From contig NZ_FTOY01000011.1 in assembly GCF_900156885.1 (NCBI RefSeq), positions 845,366 to 909,365 of the forward strand: DNA of 64,000 nucleotides. The letters are read 5' to 3'. The position numbers and the translations under genes were made by a program. Within the stretch, counting starts at the first letter, position 1, and each line of letters opens with the position of its first letter. Below, piece after piece: positions 1 to 8,553 of the stretch. Origin of the DNA: Limosilactobacillus caccae. Its GTDB lineage: Bacteria > Bacillota > Bacilli > Lactobacillales > Lactobacillaceae. Under the pieces are notes generated by a model. That model saw only the letters and a program-made list of their open reading frames with translations. It ran no database searches and was not told the DNA's origin.

Positions 1-482
1 TTCTTTTCTGCGAGCCGTTTCTTTAATGCCTCATTAATATTGGCTGGTAAATAGGCGGAGATATCCCCACCAGAAGAGGTTACTTCCTTGAGAATCGTAC
101 TGGAAAGGTGTTGATACTCGGGTTTGGCAAGGAAGAAGACCGTTTCACACTGGTCGTCTAAAAAATTGTTCATCGCCGCAATGTCACGTTCATACTGAAA
201 ATCAGTCGTGTTGCGCAGTCCCCGCATCAAGTAATCTGCACCGATCCGGTTCATTAAGTCGACGGTTAAGCCAGAGGTGGTAATCACGGTCACGTTATCA
301 AGACCCGCGACCGCTTCCTTAATCTGGGCGACCCGTTCGTCCACGGTAAACAGTGGCTCCTTATTGACATTCGTCATGACGGCCACCGCTAACTGATCAA
401 ACAAGGCACTTCCCCGTTTAATCAAGTCAAGGTGTCCCAAAGTAAGGGGGTCAAATGATCCCGGAAATACTGCTACTTTCAT
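1..482 (-). CDS. coaD: Phosphopantetheine adenylyltransferase (3' end cut by window)
   Basis: CoaD transfers AMP from ATP to 4'-phosphopantetheine, the fourth step of coenzyme A synthesis in the cytosol. I translated the minus strand from ATG at 482. It opens with MKVAVFPGSFDPLTLGHLDL, carrying the nucleotidyltransferase FDPxTxGH motif, and later shows RGLRNTTDFQYE and a STxLKE stretch typical of CoaD. The reading frame is still open at base 1, so only the last few codons of a roughly 160-residue protein are missing. An AAAGGAG ribosome binding site precedes the start. It follows rsmD by 3 bases, the usual order in lactobacilli, so the two are probably co-transcribed from ftsW. Confidence 0.95.
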   Translation of the reverse strand, partial: MKVAVFPGSFDPLTLGHLDLIKRGSALFDQLAVAVMTNVNKEPLFTVDERVAQIKEAVAGLDNVTVITTSGLTVDLMNRIGADYLMRGLRNTTDFQYERDIAAMNNFLDDQCETVFFLAKPEYQHLSSTILKEVTSSGGDISAYLPANINEALKKRLAEK

Positions 483-485
483 TTG

Positions 486-1043
486 CTAACTCCTTTCACG
501 TTGGTAAATTGTCAAAACGGTAATCCCATATTCCTGCCGTTTAATTAACTTAAAACCAGGTAACTCAGTTGGCAAATTTGCCTCCTGGTTTGTTTCAGCA
601 ACAATAATTGCTTCATCGCTAAGTAAATCATCAGCAACCATCTTATTGATGTCATCGATAATCTTTTGCTTGGCGTAGGGCGGGTCTAAAAAGACTAGGT
701 CGAAACGCTCACCATTTTTTTGTAAGACGTGCAACGCCTTTTGCGCATCCATTTTATAAACAGCGAATTTTTCTGGATGCTTTGTTACCGCAATGTTCTT
801 TTTAATCGTCTTAATCGCTTGGTACTGCCGGTCAATTAAGACTGCCCGGTCAAAGCCACGGGAGACCGCTTCAATGCTTAAACCACCGCTGCCCGCGAAT
901 AAGTCTAAGCTAGTTCCCCCGTCAAAATAAGGGCCAATCATGTTAAATAACGCTTCCTTGACCTTATCCGTGGTTGGCCTAGTCGCCATTCCAGGGACCG
1001 CACTAAGCTTCCGGCCGCGGAAATCACCAGATACAATTCTCAT
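486..1043 (-). CDS. rsmD: 16S rRNA (guanine(966)-N2)-methyltransferase
   Basis: RsmD methylates G966 of 16S rRNA in the small ribosomal subunit using S-adenosylmethionine. The 185-residue protein begins with the family signature MRIVSGDFRGRKL. It has the SAM-binding loop DLFAGSGGLSIEA near residues 47-59 and the catalytic DPPY motif near residue 120. Length is normal for the family. Its start codon overlaps the end of the upstream UPF0298 gene by 4 bases and coaD follows after 3 bases, so it sits inside a tight ftsW-ylbG-rsmD-coaD operon. No odd features were seen. Confidence 0.95.
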   Translation of the reverse strand: MRIVSGDFRGRKLSAVPGMATRPTTDKVKEALFNMIGPYFDGGTSLDLFAGSGGLSIEAVSRGFDRAVLIDRQYQAIKTIKKNIAVTKHPEKFAVYKMDAQKALHVLQKNGERFDLVFLDPPYAKQKIIDDINKMVADDLLSDEAIIVAETNQEANLPTELPGFKLIKRQEYGITVLTIYQRERS

Positions 1044-1324
1044 TTCTTATCATCCTCATCGTGTAGTTGGTAAACACCAGTTAATTCAAGGTCAGCTAAG
1101 GTTGGATCGAGGTCCGGTCGTGCTGAAACTTCGACCCGCCGAACAGCGCGTAAGTGGCTGATTTTTGCTTGGACCTCGTCAACATCAGCTTGGTTGACGT
1201 ATAACACCACATAATGCATCCGGCGGGAAACATACTCAATTATCCCGTAATGACGGAGCGCGCGAACAACCCGGTTACCGTTGGTATAAACAATCAATGC
1301 CCGTCGCGGGGTTAAATTAAACAT
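1040..1324 (-). CDS. ylbG: UPF0298 (YlbG-like, DUF2129) protein
   Basis: This is a 94-residue cytoplasmic protein of the YlbG family, which has no established biochemical role and commonly lies beside rsmD and coaD. The recognisable core is RRALIVYTNGNRVVRALRHYG, IEYVSRRMHYVVLYVN and a C-terminal HLRAVRRVEVSARPDL. I chose the ATG at 1324 rather than one at 1339, because GGGAGTGAG lies just before it and the product then starts MFNLTPRRAL like its relatives. This start overlaps the ftsW stop by 8 bases, which suggests translational coupling. The family call is firm and the function is unknown. Confidence 0.85.
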   Translation of the reverse strand: MFNLTPRRALIVYTNGNRVVRALRHYGIIEYVSRRMHYVVLYVNQADVDEVQAKISHLRAVRRVEVSARPDLDPTLADLELTGVYQLHDEDDKK

Positions 1325-2546
1325 GGCTCTCACTCCCATCTACAACGTACGGATTACCTAGTACTAACCGTTCCCGGTTCTGCTGCATACTGATGTTCAT
1401 AATGATGCCGACGACGGCAGATAAAATGATCATACTCGATCCACCATAACTAATAAACGGGAACGTAACCCCGGTAATCGGCAACAGGCCGAGCACCCCA
1501 CCAATATTAAAAAATGTTTCAACTGCAAAGAAGGTTGCCGAACCGTAGCAAACCAGTGTTTCATAAAGGCTATTAGCCCGAACACCCACTTGGATCATCC
1601 GGCAAATCAAGGTCAGCAGTAAAATCAAGATGAAGCTAACCCCAACCAAACCTAATTCTTCACTCGTAATCGACATGATAAAGTCAGTATTTGGTTCCGG
1701 CAAGTAACCCAGTTTCTGGATACTATTCCCAAGGCCAACACCAAAGACGCCCCCATTACTGATGGCGTAATATGAATTGACCAGCTGACTCCCTGAACCA
1801 CTAGCGTTACCAAACGGGTTCAAAAAGGCAACAAACCGGGCAACCTGGTAGCCGCCCCCCTGTAGGATCCCACTTTCTACCATTCGCTCTAACGCAAAGT
1901 AGCCAATAGCGGGAATCCCGATGATTGTTGCTAAACCAACCCCCCACTTATAATCAGCAGCTAAAAGCATTACGATGATGATTGCCCCGTTAATCGACAT
2001 CCCACCGACATCAGGTTGAGCAAGGATCAATAGCAGGAAGAAAAAGACAATCATCCACGGCCCCAGCGCGGACGTTGTAAAGTGCTGACCACGCTGGCGG
2101 ACCTTATCCATCCGGTCGGCTAAATATAAGATGAAGTAGAGCTTACATAATTCCACCGGCTGGATATTAATTGGCCCTAGGTTAAGCCACCCCTTCGCCC
2201 CATTGACAGCCCGACTAAAGGCGAGGACAAAGAGGAGCATAGAACCAATCAAAAAGGTCGAAATTTTCAAAAACCGGGGAGTCCGGTAGTGTCGTAACGG
2301 GTAATTCGTCAAAAAGGTCATTACCCCGACCCCCATCAAAACAAAAATCGTCTGCCGAATTAAATAACCTAGCGGCGTTCCCCCATTTTGCATTTCAATC
2401 GCTGCACTTGAAGAATACACCATTACAATTCCAATCAGGCATAGTGCAAGATATGGAACCAGTAAATAATAATCTAGGTAGCGGATATCATTCCATACAG
2501 AGCGAATCTTATGGAATCTCAATTTCTTCTTTTTCACAAAGCGCAC
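1317..2546 (-). CDS. ftsW: FtsW/RodA/SpoVE family septal glycan polymerase
   Basis: SEDS-family polytopic membrane protein that polymerises peptidoglycan glycan strands. The 409-residue sequence has about ten hydrophobic segments. It carries the SEDS hallmarks near residues 100-140 (the GAKGWLNLGPINIQPVELCK stretch), DFIMSITSEELGLVG near 290, and GVTFPFISYGGSSM near 360. The lysine-rich N-terminus (VKKKKLRFHK) is cytoplasmic. An FtsW rather than RodA assignment rests on gene order beside ylbG-rsmD-coaD and on the motif details, and is probable, not certain. A TATAAT -10 box lies at 2573-2578, just after the typA terminator, so it likely starts its own operon. Confidence 0.88.
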   Translation of the reverse strand: MRFVKKKKLRFHKIRSVWNDIRYLDYYLLVPYLALCLIGIVMVYSSSAAIEMQNGGTPLGYLIRQTIFVLMGVGVMTFLTNYPLRHYRTPRFLKISTFLIGSMLLFVLAFSRAVNGAKGWLNLGPINIQPVELCKLYFILYLADRMDKVRQRGQHFTTSALGPWMIVFFFLLLILAQPDVGGMSINGAIIIVMLLAADYKWGVGLATIIGIPAIGYFALERMVESGILQGGGYQVARFVAFLNPFGNASGSGSQLVNSYYAISNGGVFGVGLGNSIQKLGYLPEPNTDFIMSITSEELGLVGVSFILILLLTLICRMIQVGVRANSLYETLVCYGSATFFAVETFFNIGGVLGLLPITGVTFPFISYGGSSMIILSAVVGIIMNISMQQNRERLVLGNPYVVDGSESHV

Positions 2547-2572
2547 CTGCCTAAAGTTAAAATACAGTCACT

Positions 2573-2578
2573 ATTATA
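2573..2578 (-). promoter_or_regulatory. -10 box upstream of ftsW
   Basis: A perfect TATAAT on the minus strand lies about 27 bases before the ftsW start and directly downstream of the typA terminator. I see no convincing -35 element at 16-18 bases, so this is only a likely promoter. Confidence 0.45.
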
Positions 2579-2586
2579 CAACAAAT

Positions 2587-2621
2587 AAAAAAAGCCTGGG
2601 CAAGCACCAGCTCCCCAAGCT
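2587..2621 (-). terminator. Rho-independent terminator of typA
   Basis: On the minus strand AGCTTGGG pairs with CCCAGGCT (one G-T pair) around a 13-base loop, followed by seven T residues. It separates typA from ftsW. Confidence 0.85.
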
Positions 2622-2635
2622 CTTCAAATTAATAT

Positions 2636-4480
2636 TTACTTCCGTGAAGCAGCACGACGGTGTTTTGCATCCTTTTCACGTGCGTTAGTGTTAAGAATCT
2701 TCTTCCGGAGACGAATGTTTTCTGGTGTAACTTCACAGTATTCATCTTCGTTTAAGAATTCAAGTGATTCTTCCAGTGAGAAGTGCGTTGGTGTCTTAAT
2801 GTGGGCCATTTCATCGGAACCAGCAGCACGAACGTTGGTTAAGTTCTTACCCTTGGTGATGTTAACAGTAATATCATTTTCCCGACTGTTTTCACCAACA
2901 ATCATCCCTTCGTACACTTCTGTACCAGGATCGATCAAGAGACGACCACGACTTTCAATTCCCATCATGGCGTAAGTAGTAGCCTTTCCAGAGTTCATTG
3001 AAACAAGGGTACCCTTTTGCCGACCAGGGTTCCAGTTCTTAATAACTGGGGCATACTTTTCGAAGGTGTGGCTCATAATCCCGTAACCACGAGTCATCGT
3101 CATAAATTCGGTTGAATAACCGATCAACCCACGTGATGGGGCTAAGAAGATCAACCGTGTTTGCCCGTTTTCGCCAGGTTCCATGTTTTGCATTTCACCC
3201 TTCCGCTTAGACAAACTATCGATAACAGAACCACTGTATTCATCTGGCGTATCGATTTGTACTTCTTCGTATGGTTCGCACATTGTTCCGTCAATTTCGC
3301 GGTAGATAACTTCTGGACGAGAAACTGACAATTCGTAACCTTCCCGCCGGAGGGTTTCGATTAAGATTGAAAGGTGTAATTCACCACGACCAGAAACAGT
3401 CCATGCACCAGGATCGTCAGTGTCTTCAACCTTCAGTGAAACATCAGTCTGCATTTCCCGCTTCAACCGGTCTTCTAGTTGCCGGGCAGTAACGAACTTC
3501 CCTTCACGGCCGGCAAATGGTGAGTCATTAGTCCGGAAAGTCATCCGTAATGTCGGTGGATCAATCCGTAATGGGGTAATTGCTTCTGGGTGAGCAGCGT
3601 CAGCAACCGTTTCACCAACGTTGATATCTTCCATCCCAGAAACCGCAATCAAGTCCCCAGCCTTCGCTTCTTTAATCTCTAACCGCTTAAGACCGAAGAA
3701 CCCGAAGAGCTTTGTAACCCGGAAGTTCTTTTGTGAACCATCAAGCTTCATCAGGGTAACGTTATCCCCAACCTTGATTGTTCCCCGGAAGACACGACCA
3801 ATCCCGATCCGGCCAACGAAGTCGTTGTAGTCTAAGATGGCAACTTGGAACTGAAGTGGTTCATCGGAGTTGTCAACTGGCGCTGGAATGGTCTTAACAA
3901 TCGTGTCAAACAATGGCTTCATCGTATGTTCTTGAGTAGAAACATCAGAATCATAACTTGAAGTACCGTTCATCGCAGAAGTGTAAACAACAGGGAAGTC
4001 AAGCTGGTCTTCGTCAGCCCCTAATTCGATAAAGAGGTCGAGCACTTCGTCAACTACTTCTTCTGGGCGGGCACCCTTCCGGTCAACCTTGTTGATAACC
4101 ACGATTGGTGTTAAGTGTTGTTCGAGGGCCTTCTTTAAAACGAAGCGGGTCTGCGGCATTGTCCCTTCAAAGGCATCAACAACAAGTAATACCCCGTCAA
4201 CCATCTTCATAACCCGTTCAACTTCACCACCGAAGTCAGCGTGTCCTGGGGTATCCAAAATATTAATCTGGAACTTCCCATACTTAACAGCCGTGTTCTT
4301 AGAGAGGATAGTGATTCCCCGTTCACGCTCAATAGCGTTAGTATCCATCGCACGATCTTCGATTGAGAAGTGTTCTGGTAAAGTATCTGATTGCTTCAAC
4401 ATTTCGTTAACCAAGGTAGTCTTACCGTGGTCAACGTGGGCAATAATCGCAATGTTACGAATGTCGTCACGTGTTTTCAA
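2636..4480 (-). CDS. typA: Ribosome-associated GTPase TypA/BipA
   Basis: TypA (BipA) is a translational GTPase of the EF-G superfamily that binds the 70S ribosome and matters in stress and cold growth. The 614-residue protein has G1 AHVDHGKTT near residue 14, DTPGHADFGGEV near 75 and NKVDRKGARPEEV near 130. Domain II, EF-G-like domains III and V, and the TypA-specific C-terminal domain with GRGELHLSILIETLRREGYE and SRGLIGY follow. The start codon is TTG at 4480, eight to nine bases after AAAGGGAG, with no better ATG nearby. It is monocistronic, with its own terminator downstream and the terminator of the preceding unit upstream. Confidence 0.97.
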   Translation of the reverse strand: MKTRDDIRNIAIIAHVDHGKTTLVNEMLKQSDTLPEHFSIEDRAMDTNAIERERGITILSKNTAVKYGKFQINILDTPGHADFGGEVERVMKMVDGVLLVVDAFEGTMPQTRFVLKKALEQHLTPIVVINKVDRKGARPEEVVDEVLDLFIELGADEDQLDFPVVYTSAMNGTSSYDSDVSTQEHTMKPLFDTIVKTIPAPVDNSDEPLQFQVAILDYNDFVGRIGIGRVFRGTIKVGDNVTLMKLDGSQKNFRVTKLFGFFGLKRLEIKEAKAGDLIAVSGMEDINVGETVADAAHPEAITPLRIDPPTLRMTFRTNDSPFAGREGKFVTARQLEDRLKREMQTDVSLKVEDTDDPGAWTVSGRGELHLSILIETLRREGYELSVSRPEVIYREIDGTMCEPYEEVQIDTPDEYSGSVIDSLSKRKGEMQNMEPGENGQTRLIFLAPSRGLIGYSTEFMTMTRGYGIMSHTFEKYAPVIKNWNPGRQKGTLVSMNSGKATTYAMMGIESRGRLLIDPGTEVYEGMIVGENSRENDITVNITKGKNLTNVRAAGSDEMAHIKTPTHFSLEESLEFLNEDEYCEVTPENIRLRKKILNTNAREKDAKHRRAASRK

Positions 4481-4555
4481 AACTAGATTCTCCCTTTCAA
4501 TTTTTCTTTTTTATAAAATCGAACAGCAGCGCCTGTAATCAACAACTGATTTCAT

Positions 4556-4582
4556 AAAAAAACTGTGACATCGCGGTCACAG
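4556..4582 (-). terminator. Rho-independent terminator after the inositol-phosphatase gene
   Basis: On the minus strand CTGTGAC and GTCACAG form a perfect 7-bp stem with a 6-base loop, followed by TTTTTT. It ends the UPF0223/inositol-phosphatase transcript before typA. Confidence 0.9.
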
Positions 4583-4591
4583 CCTCGACAA

Positions 4592-5365
4592 CTAATTGAT
4601 GATCTGTCGAATGTCTCGACTAACTTGACTCGTTGCTACTAATACAAGATTAGATGATAACACATTAATAGAACCACCGTCAATTGATTTCACAATCAAG
4701 CCTAATTCTTCTGCCAACATTCGGCCCGCAGCAAGATCCCATGGTTTTAAATGTGAGATATAAGCACCCAGTTGGCCGGTAATAACACCGATCATCTCAA
4801 TCCCGGCACTACCGTACATCCGGAGACCAATTGCGGTTTGCGCAACCTTTCTTATCGCCTCATCGCCATTAAGAACCAGGCCCCGGTTCATTGCAACCAA
4901 ACTTTCTTGCAGGCCTAAGTCGCGGGGCGTCGATAAGCGCTGATCATTGACAAAAACTCCATGGCCAGCCCGCCCGTGATATAGGCGGTGGTTGATAACG
5001 TCCATTATGTAGCCGAGGACTGGTTGCCCATCAACGTACAGGGCAAGCATTACTGCAAAGTTGTTATGCTGTTTAACAAAGTTCATCGTGCCATCAATTG
5101 GGTCAACAATCCAAACGTGGCCAGCCAGACTACGAATCCCTTTATCACCAAAGCCTTCTTCGCTTAAAATTTTACTAGCGGGGTCAATCTCGCGAAGGCG
5201 TTTATTGATTAACTGCTCGTTTTCGCGATCAATGGTTGTTACAAGGTCAGTATAGTTAGTCTTCGTATCAACCTGGTAGCGGGCATCCATTTTTTCAAGC
5301 GCGTTTTGCGCCGCCTGCCGAATAATTTCCTGTGCTTGTAAGTCTAAACTATTAATATCAGTCAT
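4592..5365 (-). CDS. Inositol monophosphatase family protein
   Basis: Mg2+-dependent phosphatase of the IMPase/SuhB/CysQ superfamily. The 257-residue protein shows the metal-binding set in order: EEG (SEEGFGD) near residue 69, the DPIDGTMNF signature near 87-95, and KPWDLAAGRMLAEE near 207. Substrate preference (inositol phosphate, 3',5'-bisphosphonucleotide, or other sugar phosphates) cannot be read from sequence. Its start overlaps the end of the UPF0223 gene by 8 bases, a pairing conserved in bacilli and lactobacilli, so the two are surely co-transcribed. Confidence 0.93.
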   Translation of the reverse strand: MTDINSLDLQAQEIIRQAAQNALEKMDARYQVDTKTNYTDLVTTIDRENEQLINKRLREIDPASKILSEEGFGDKGIRSLAGHVWIVDPIDGTMNFVKQHNNFAVMLALYVDGQPVLGYIMDVINHRLYHGRAGHGVFVNDQRLSTPRDLGLQESLVAMNRGLVLNGDEAIRKVAQTAIGLRMYGSAGIEMIGVITGQLGAYISHLKPWDLAAGRMLAEELGLIVKSIDGGSINVLSSNLVLVATSQVSRDIRQIIN

Positions 5366-5651
5366 TGTCTTTACCAGCCATTTTAATTTGCTTATTAGCC
5401 GAATTTTGTGCTTCTTTTACTACCCGATATAAGACATAGCCAGAACTATTTTCAAATTCACGGCCAATCTTCTTTTCTTCTGCCTTGGAGGAAACCACTT
5501 GCTTAAAAGCATCATACCGTCTTAGGATCTCTTGACGATCAATCCCAATTTCATAAGCATCTTCAACCGCCCGCAGCATGGCGATAACCTGTTCCATTTC
5601 AGCGGTCGTCCATGAAGGATCAAGTGGGTAACTGTAACTTTGTGAATTCAT
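5358..5651 (-). CDS. UPF0223 (YktA-like) protein
   Basis: A 97-residue, soluble, mostly helical protein of unknown function. Family hallmarks are the N-terminal YPLDPSWTTAEMEQVIAML, then EIGIDRQEILRRYDAFKQVV and EEKKIGREFENSSGYVLYR. It has no signal peptide or membrane segment. An AAAGGAGG ribosome binding site precedes the ATG. It is the first gene of a two-gene unit with the inositol-phosphatase gene. A TATAAT -10 box lies at 5681-5686. Confidence 0.9.
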   Translation of the reverse strand: MNSQSYSYPLDPSWTTAEMEQVIAMLRAVEDAYEIGIDRQEILRRYDAFKQVVSSKAEEKKIGREFENSSGYVLYRVVKEAQNSANKQIKMAGKDND

Positions 5652-5680
5652 TTTTAGCCTCCTTTGTAAACACTATTCTT

Positions 5681-5686
5681 ATTATA
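5681..5686 (-). promoter_or_regulatory. -10 box upstream of the UPF0223 gene
   Basis: TATAAT on the minus strand, 30 bases before the start codon. The best -35 candidate (TTGTTT) has a long 19-base spacer, so only the -10 is supported. Confidence 0.5.
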
Positions 5687-5707
5687 CAATCATGTGCAAA
5701 ATTATAA

Positions 5708-5750
5708 ACAAAAAAATAAGGGGCTAAGAATAAACTTAACCCCTTATTTT
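5708..5750 (-). terminator. Rho-independent terminator of the pdh operon
   Basis: A hairpin with a stem of about 16 bp (AAAATAAGGGGTTAAG with CTTAGCCCCTTATTTT, one G-T type mismatch region) and a 6-base loop, flanked by T-rich sequence on both strands. It ends the pdh transcript just after lpd. Confidence 0.93.
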
Positions 5751-5763
5751 AATGGATTGGAAA

Positions 5764-7191
5764 TTAGATGTGGGTTGGGAAGCCCATTGCGATATCAGCG
5801 GCTTCTTGAATTGGTTCATTCAAAGTTGGGTGTGGGTGGATAGTTAAGGAAACATCCTCAACATTCATGCCACAGTTAACAATGAGTGATAATTCACCAG
5901 CCATCGTACTTGCCTCTGGACCAACACACTGTGCACCAACAATGTTCTTCTTATCCTTCGTGTAGATAAAGCGAACAAAACCATCTGGTTCATCAAGGGA
6001 AACTGCCCGTGCATTACCAGCAAATGGGAACTGAGCAGTTGCAACTTCAATTCCCTTTTCCTTGGCAGTAGCGACGTTCATTCCAACTTCAGCTAATTCT
6101 GGATCAGTGAAGCAGACAGCTGGTACACCTACCCAGTCATTAGCCGTCTTCTTACCTGCAATCGCACCAGCAGCAGTCTTTGCTTCAAAGAATGCCTTGT
6201 GAGCAAGGGCTGGACCAGGAACAATGTCACCAATTGCCCAGATGCCTTCAACGTTAGTCCGTCCTTGGGCATCAACAATTACTTGATGGCGGTCATTGAG
6301 CTTAACACTGGTCATGTCTAAGCCAAAGTTGTCAGTATTTGGCTTCCGTCCTACTGAAACCATGCAGTAGTCAGCCTTGATGGATTGTTCCTTGCCGTCT
6401 ACTTCATAGGTAACAGTAACACTCTTGTCATCTTGTTCAGAATTCTTTGCCATTGCACCGGTAACAACATCGACACCCTTCTTCTTAAGGTTCTTTTCAA
6501 CAACCTTAACCATGTCGGCATCAAAACCGTTAAGAATTGAATCAGTACCTTCGATAATCGTTACATGGGCACCGAGGTTAGCGTATGCTCCTGCTAATTC
6601 AGTCCCGATGTAACCACCACCGATAACAACGAATTCTTTAGGAATTTCCGGAAGGTTTAACCCACCAGTCGAGTCGATAACCCGTCCTTCAAACTTGAAG
6701 TGCGGAATTTCAACAGGACGACTACCAGTAGCAAGAATCAAGTTCTTCCAAGTAATTGTCCGACCAGTGTCATTGTCCATGAACTGCTTTGGGCCTGGCT
6801 TGATTACCCGTAATTGGTGGTCGTTATCAAGGATTGCTTCACCATCGATAATTTCAACCTTGTGCTTCTTCAAAAGCATTTCAACCCCACGGGTCATCCG
6901 GTCAACAACCTTCTTTTGCTTCCACTCTTGGGTCTTCTTAAAATCAATTACAACATTGCTAGTAGCAATCCCGTAAGTAGATGCATCACTAGCATCTTGC
7001 AGACGGTGTCCAGCTGAGATCAAGGCCTTGGAAGGAACACAACCTACGTTTAAGCAAACCCCACCTAATCCGGGGTCACCCTTTTCAATTAATGTAACCT
7101 TTTGACCTAATTCTGCAGCCCGAATGGCAGCAACATAACCACCAGGACCTCCACCGACAATAACCGTATCCTTTTGTTCAACATCAGCCAT
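5764..7191 (-). CDS. pdhD: Dihydrolipoamide dehydrogenase (E3 of pyruvate dehydrogenase)
   Basis: E3 reoxidises dihydrolipoyl groups on E2 and passes electrons through FAD to NAD+. The 475-residue flavoprotein has the FAD motif GGGPGGYVAAIRAAELG near residue 12, the redox disulphide CLNVGC near 46-51, and an NAD-binding GGGYIGTELAGAYANLG near 190. It also has the second FAD motif AIGDI near 320 and the catalytic HPHPTLNE near 450. It has no N-terminal lipoyl domain. It is the last gene of pdhABCD, 5 bases after pdhC, and is followed by a strong terminator. Confidence 0.97.
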   Translation of the reverse strand: MADVEQKDTVIVGGGPGGYVAAIRAAELGQKVTLIEKGDPGLGGVCLNVGCVPSKALISAGHRLQDASDASTYGIATSNVVIDFKKTQEWKQKKVVDRMTRGVEMLLKKHKVEIIDGEAILDNDHQLRVIKPGPKQFMDNDTGRTITWKNLILATGSRPVEIPHFKFEGRVIDSTGGLNLPEIPKEFVVIGGGYIGTELAGAYANLGAHVTIIEGTDSILNGFDADMVKVVEKNLKKKGVDVVTGAMAKNSEQDDKSVTVTYEVDGKEQSIKADYCMVSVGRKPNTDNFGLDMTSVKLNDRHQVIVDAQGRTNVEGIWAIGDIVPGPALAHKAFFEAKTAAGAIAGKKTANDWVGVPAVCFTDPELAEVGMNVATAKEKGIEVATAQFPFAGNARAVSLDEPDGFVRFIYTKDKKNIVGAQCVGPEASTMAGELSLIVNCGMNVEDVSLTIHPHPTLNEPIQEAADIAMGFPTHI

Positions 7192-7196
7192 ATTTA

Positions 7197-8516
7197 CTAA
7201 CCCTCCATCATTAACAATTCTGGATCATGCAATAACTTGTTCATGTAATTTAATGCATGTTGAGCAAGTCCACCATCGATTAACCGGTGATCGTAAGTCA
7301 ATGAAAGCTTCATCATCCGGCCAACAACGATTTCACCATCTTCGTTAACAACTGGCGTCTTTTCGATCCGGCCAACACCAAGGATAGCGACATCTGGTTG
7401 GTTGATAACTGGTGTGAACCAGCCACCACCGATTGAACCAATATTACTGATTGAAATAGTCCGACCAGCCATTGATTCAGGGCTAAGCTTATTATCAAAT
7501 GCTGCTTGCGTGTTTGTGCTAATTTCCTTAGCGATTTCAAACATGCTCTTTGAATCAGCATTCTTAATGTTTGGATTGTATAATCCGTGATCAGTGTTCG
7601 TTAAAATACCAACATTGTAGTAATGCTTGTAAACAACTTCACTCGTGGAGTCATCAATTGAAGCATTAAGTTCTGGGAACTTCTTGCAAGTTGCAACCAA
7701 TGCCTTAACGATGTATGGCAAGAATGTCAAGTGAATATCTTGCTCTGCAGCAACGGCCTTGTACTTCTTCCGGTTTGCCATCAAAGCAGATACTTCAACT
7801 TCGTCAAATGATGTAACGTGTGGTGAAATATCCTTCGACTCACGAGTAGTCTTAGCAATGATCTTCCGCATGTTACTCATTGGTTCACGTTCTTCGAGGT
7901 CAGCATTGTATGGCTTGATAGTGTTACCAACTGCCTTTGGTGCGGCAACACTTGCGGCTGGAGCAGCAGCGGTTGCTGGAGCACTTGCAGCAGCACCATT
8001 AAAGTTATCGATGTCTTCCTTCAATACTTGACCATGGTTACCACTTGGTTGAACTAAGCTAATGTCAACACCCTTATCACGTGCGTATTGACGAACAGAA
8101 GGCATTGCCATTACGAGCTTGTTTGGTTCAGCTAATGGAGCAACGCCGCCGTTAGCTGGCGCAGCTGGTGCTTCTTCTTTAGCATCATTGTTGTCAGCTG
8201 CTGGTTCTTCTGCAGGTGCTTCTTCAGCAGGGGCATCGTCGCCACCTTCAACTTCAACATTCGTGCTTACGCCATCGTTACCGTCGTCGATTAAGAGAAG
8301 GTCATCACCCTTTTCAACGTGATCATCTTCCTTAACGTTCAATTGCTTAACAGTTCCGTCAACTGGTGAAACAAGTTGCGTGGTTGACTTATCAGTTTGA
8401 ATTTCAATTAATGGATCGTCGGCCTTAATTGCGTCGCCTTCCTTAACAAGCCAGGAAGCAACGTCACCTTCAGTAAGACCTTCACCCATTTCTGGGAGTC
8501 TAAATTTGTATGCCAT
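7197..8516 (-). CDS. pdhC: Dihydrolipoamide acetyltransferase (E2 of pyruvate dehydrogenase)
   Basis: E2 forms the core of the complex and transfers the acetyl group to CoA. The 439-residue protein has one lipoyl domain (residues about 1-77, with the lipoylated lysine in [10 protein letters not shown]). An Ala/Glu/Pro-rich flexible linker follows (about 80-130), then a peripheral-subunit-binding domain ([14 protein letters not shown] to LKEDID, about 138-170). A second Ala-rich linker leads to the catalytic domain, ending in [12 protein letters not shown] with the HxxxDG active site near residue 410. It lies between pdhB and pdhD with short gaps, in one operon. Confidence 0.97.
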   Translation of the reverse strand: MAYKFRLPEMGEGLTEGDVASWLVKEGDAIKADDPLIEIQTDKSTTQLVSPVDGTVKQLNVKEDDHVEKGDDLLLIDDGNDGVSTNVEVEGGDDAPAEEAPAEEPAADNNDAKEEAPAAPANGGVAPLAEPNKLVMAMPSVRQYARDKGVDISLVQPSGNHGQVLKEDIDNFNGAAASAPATAAAPAASVAAPKAVGNTIKPYNADLEEREPMSNMRKIIAKTTRESKDISPHVTSFDEVEVSALMANRKKYKAVAAEQDIHLTFLPYIVKALVATCKKFPELNASIDDSTSEVVYKHYYNVGILTNTDHGLYNPNIKNADSKSMFEIAKEISTNTQAAFDNKLSPESMAGRTISISNIGSIGGGWFTPVINQPDVAILGVGRIEKTPVVNEDGEIVVGRMMKLSLTYDHRLIDGGLAQHALNYMNKLLHDPELLMMEG

Positions 8517-8553
8517 ATCGAATTATCTTCCTTTCTTCCACTGGGTACCCGGA

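Noticed and set aside
4089..4538. 149-residue plus-strand frame opposite typA
   Set aside because: Antisense shadow of a highly conserved GTPase gene, with no ribosome binding site or recognisable protein features.
8119..8322. Ala/Ser-rich plus-strand frame opposite pdhC
   Set aside because: It is the complement of the Ala/Glu/Pro-rich linker of E2, which gives a repetitive false frame.
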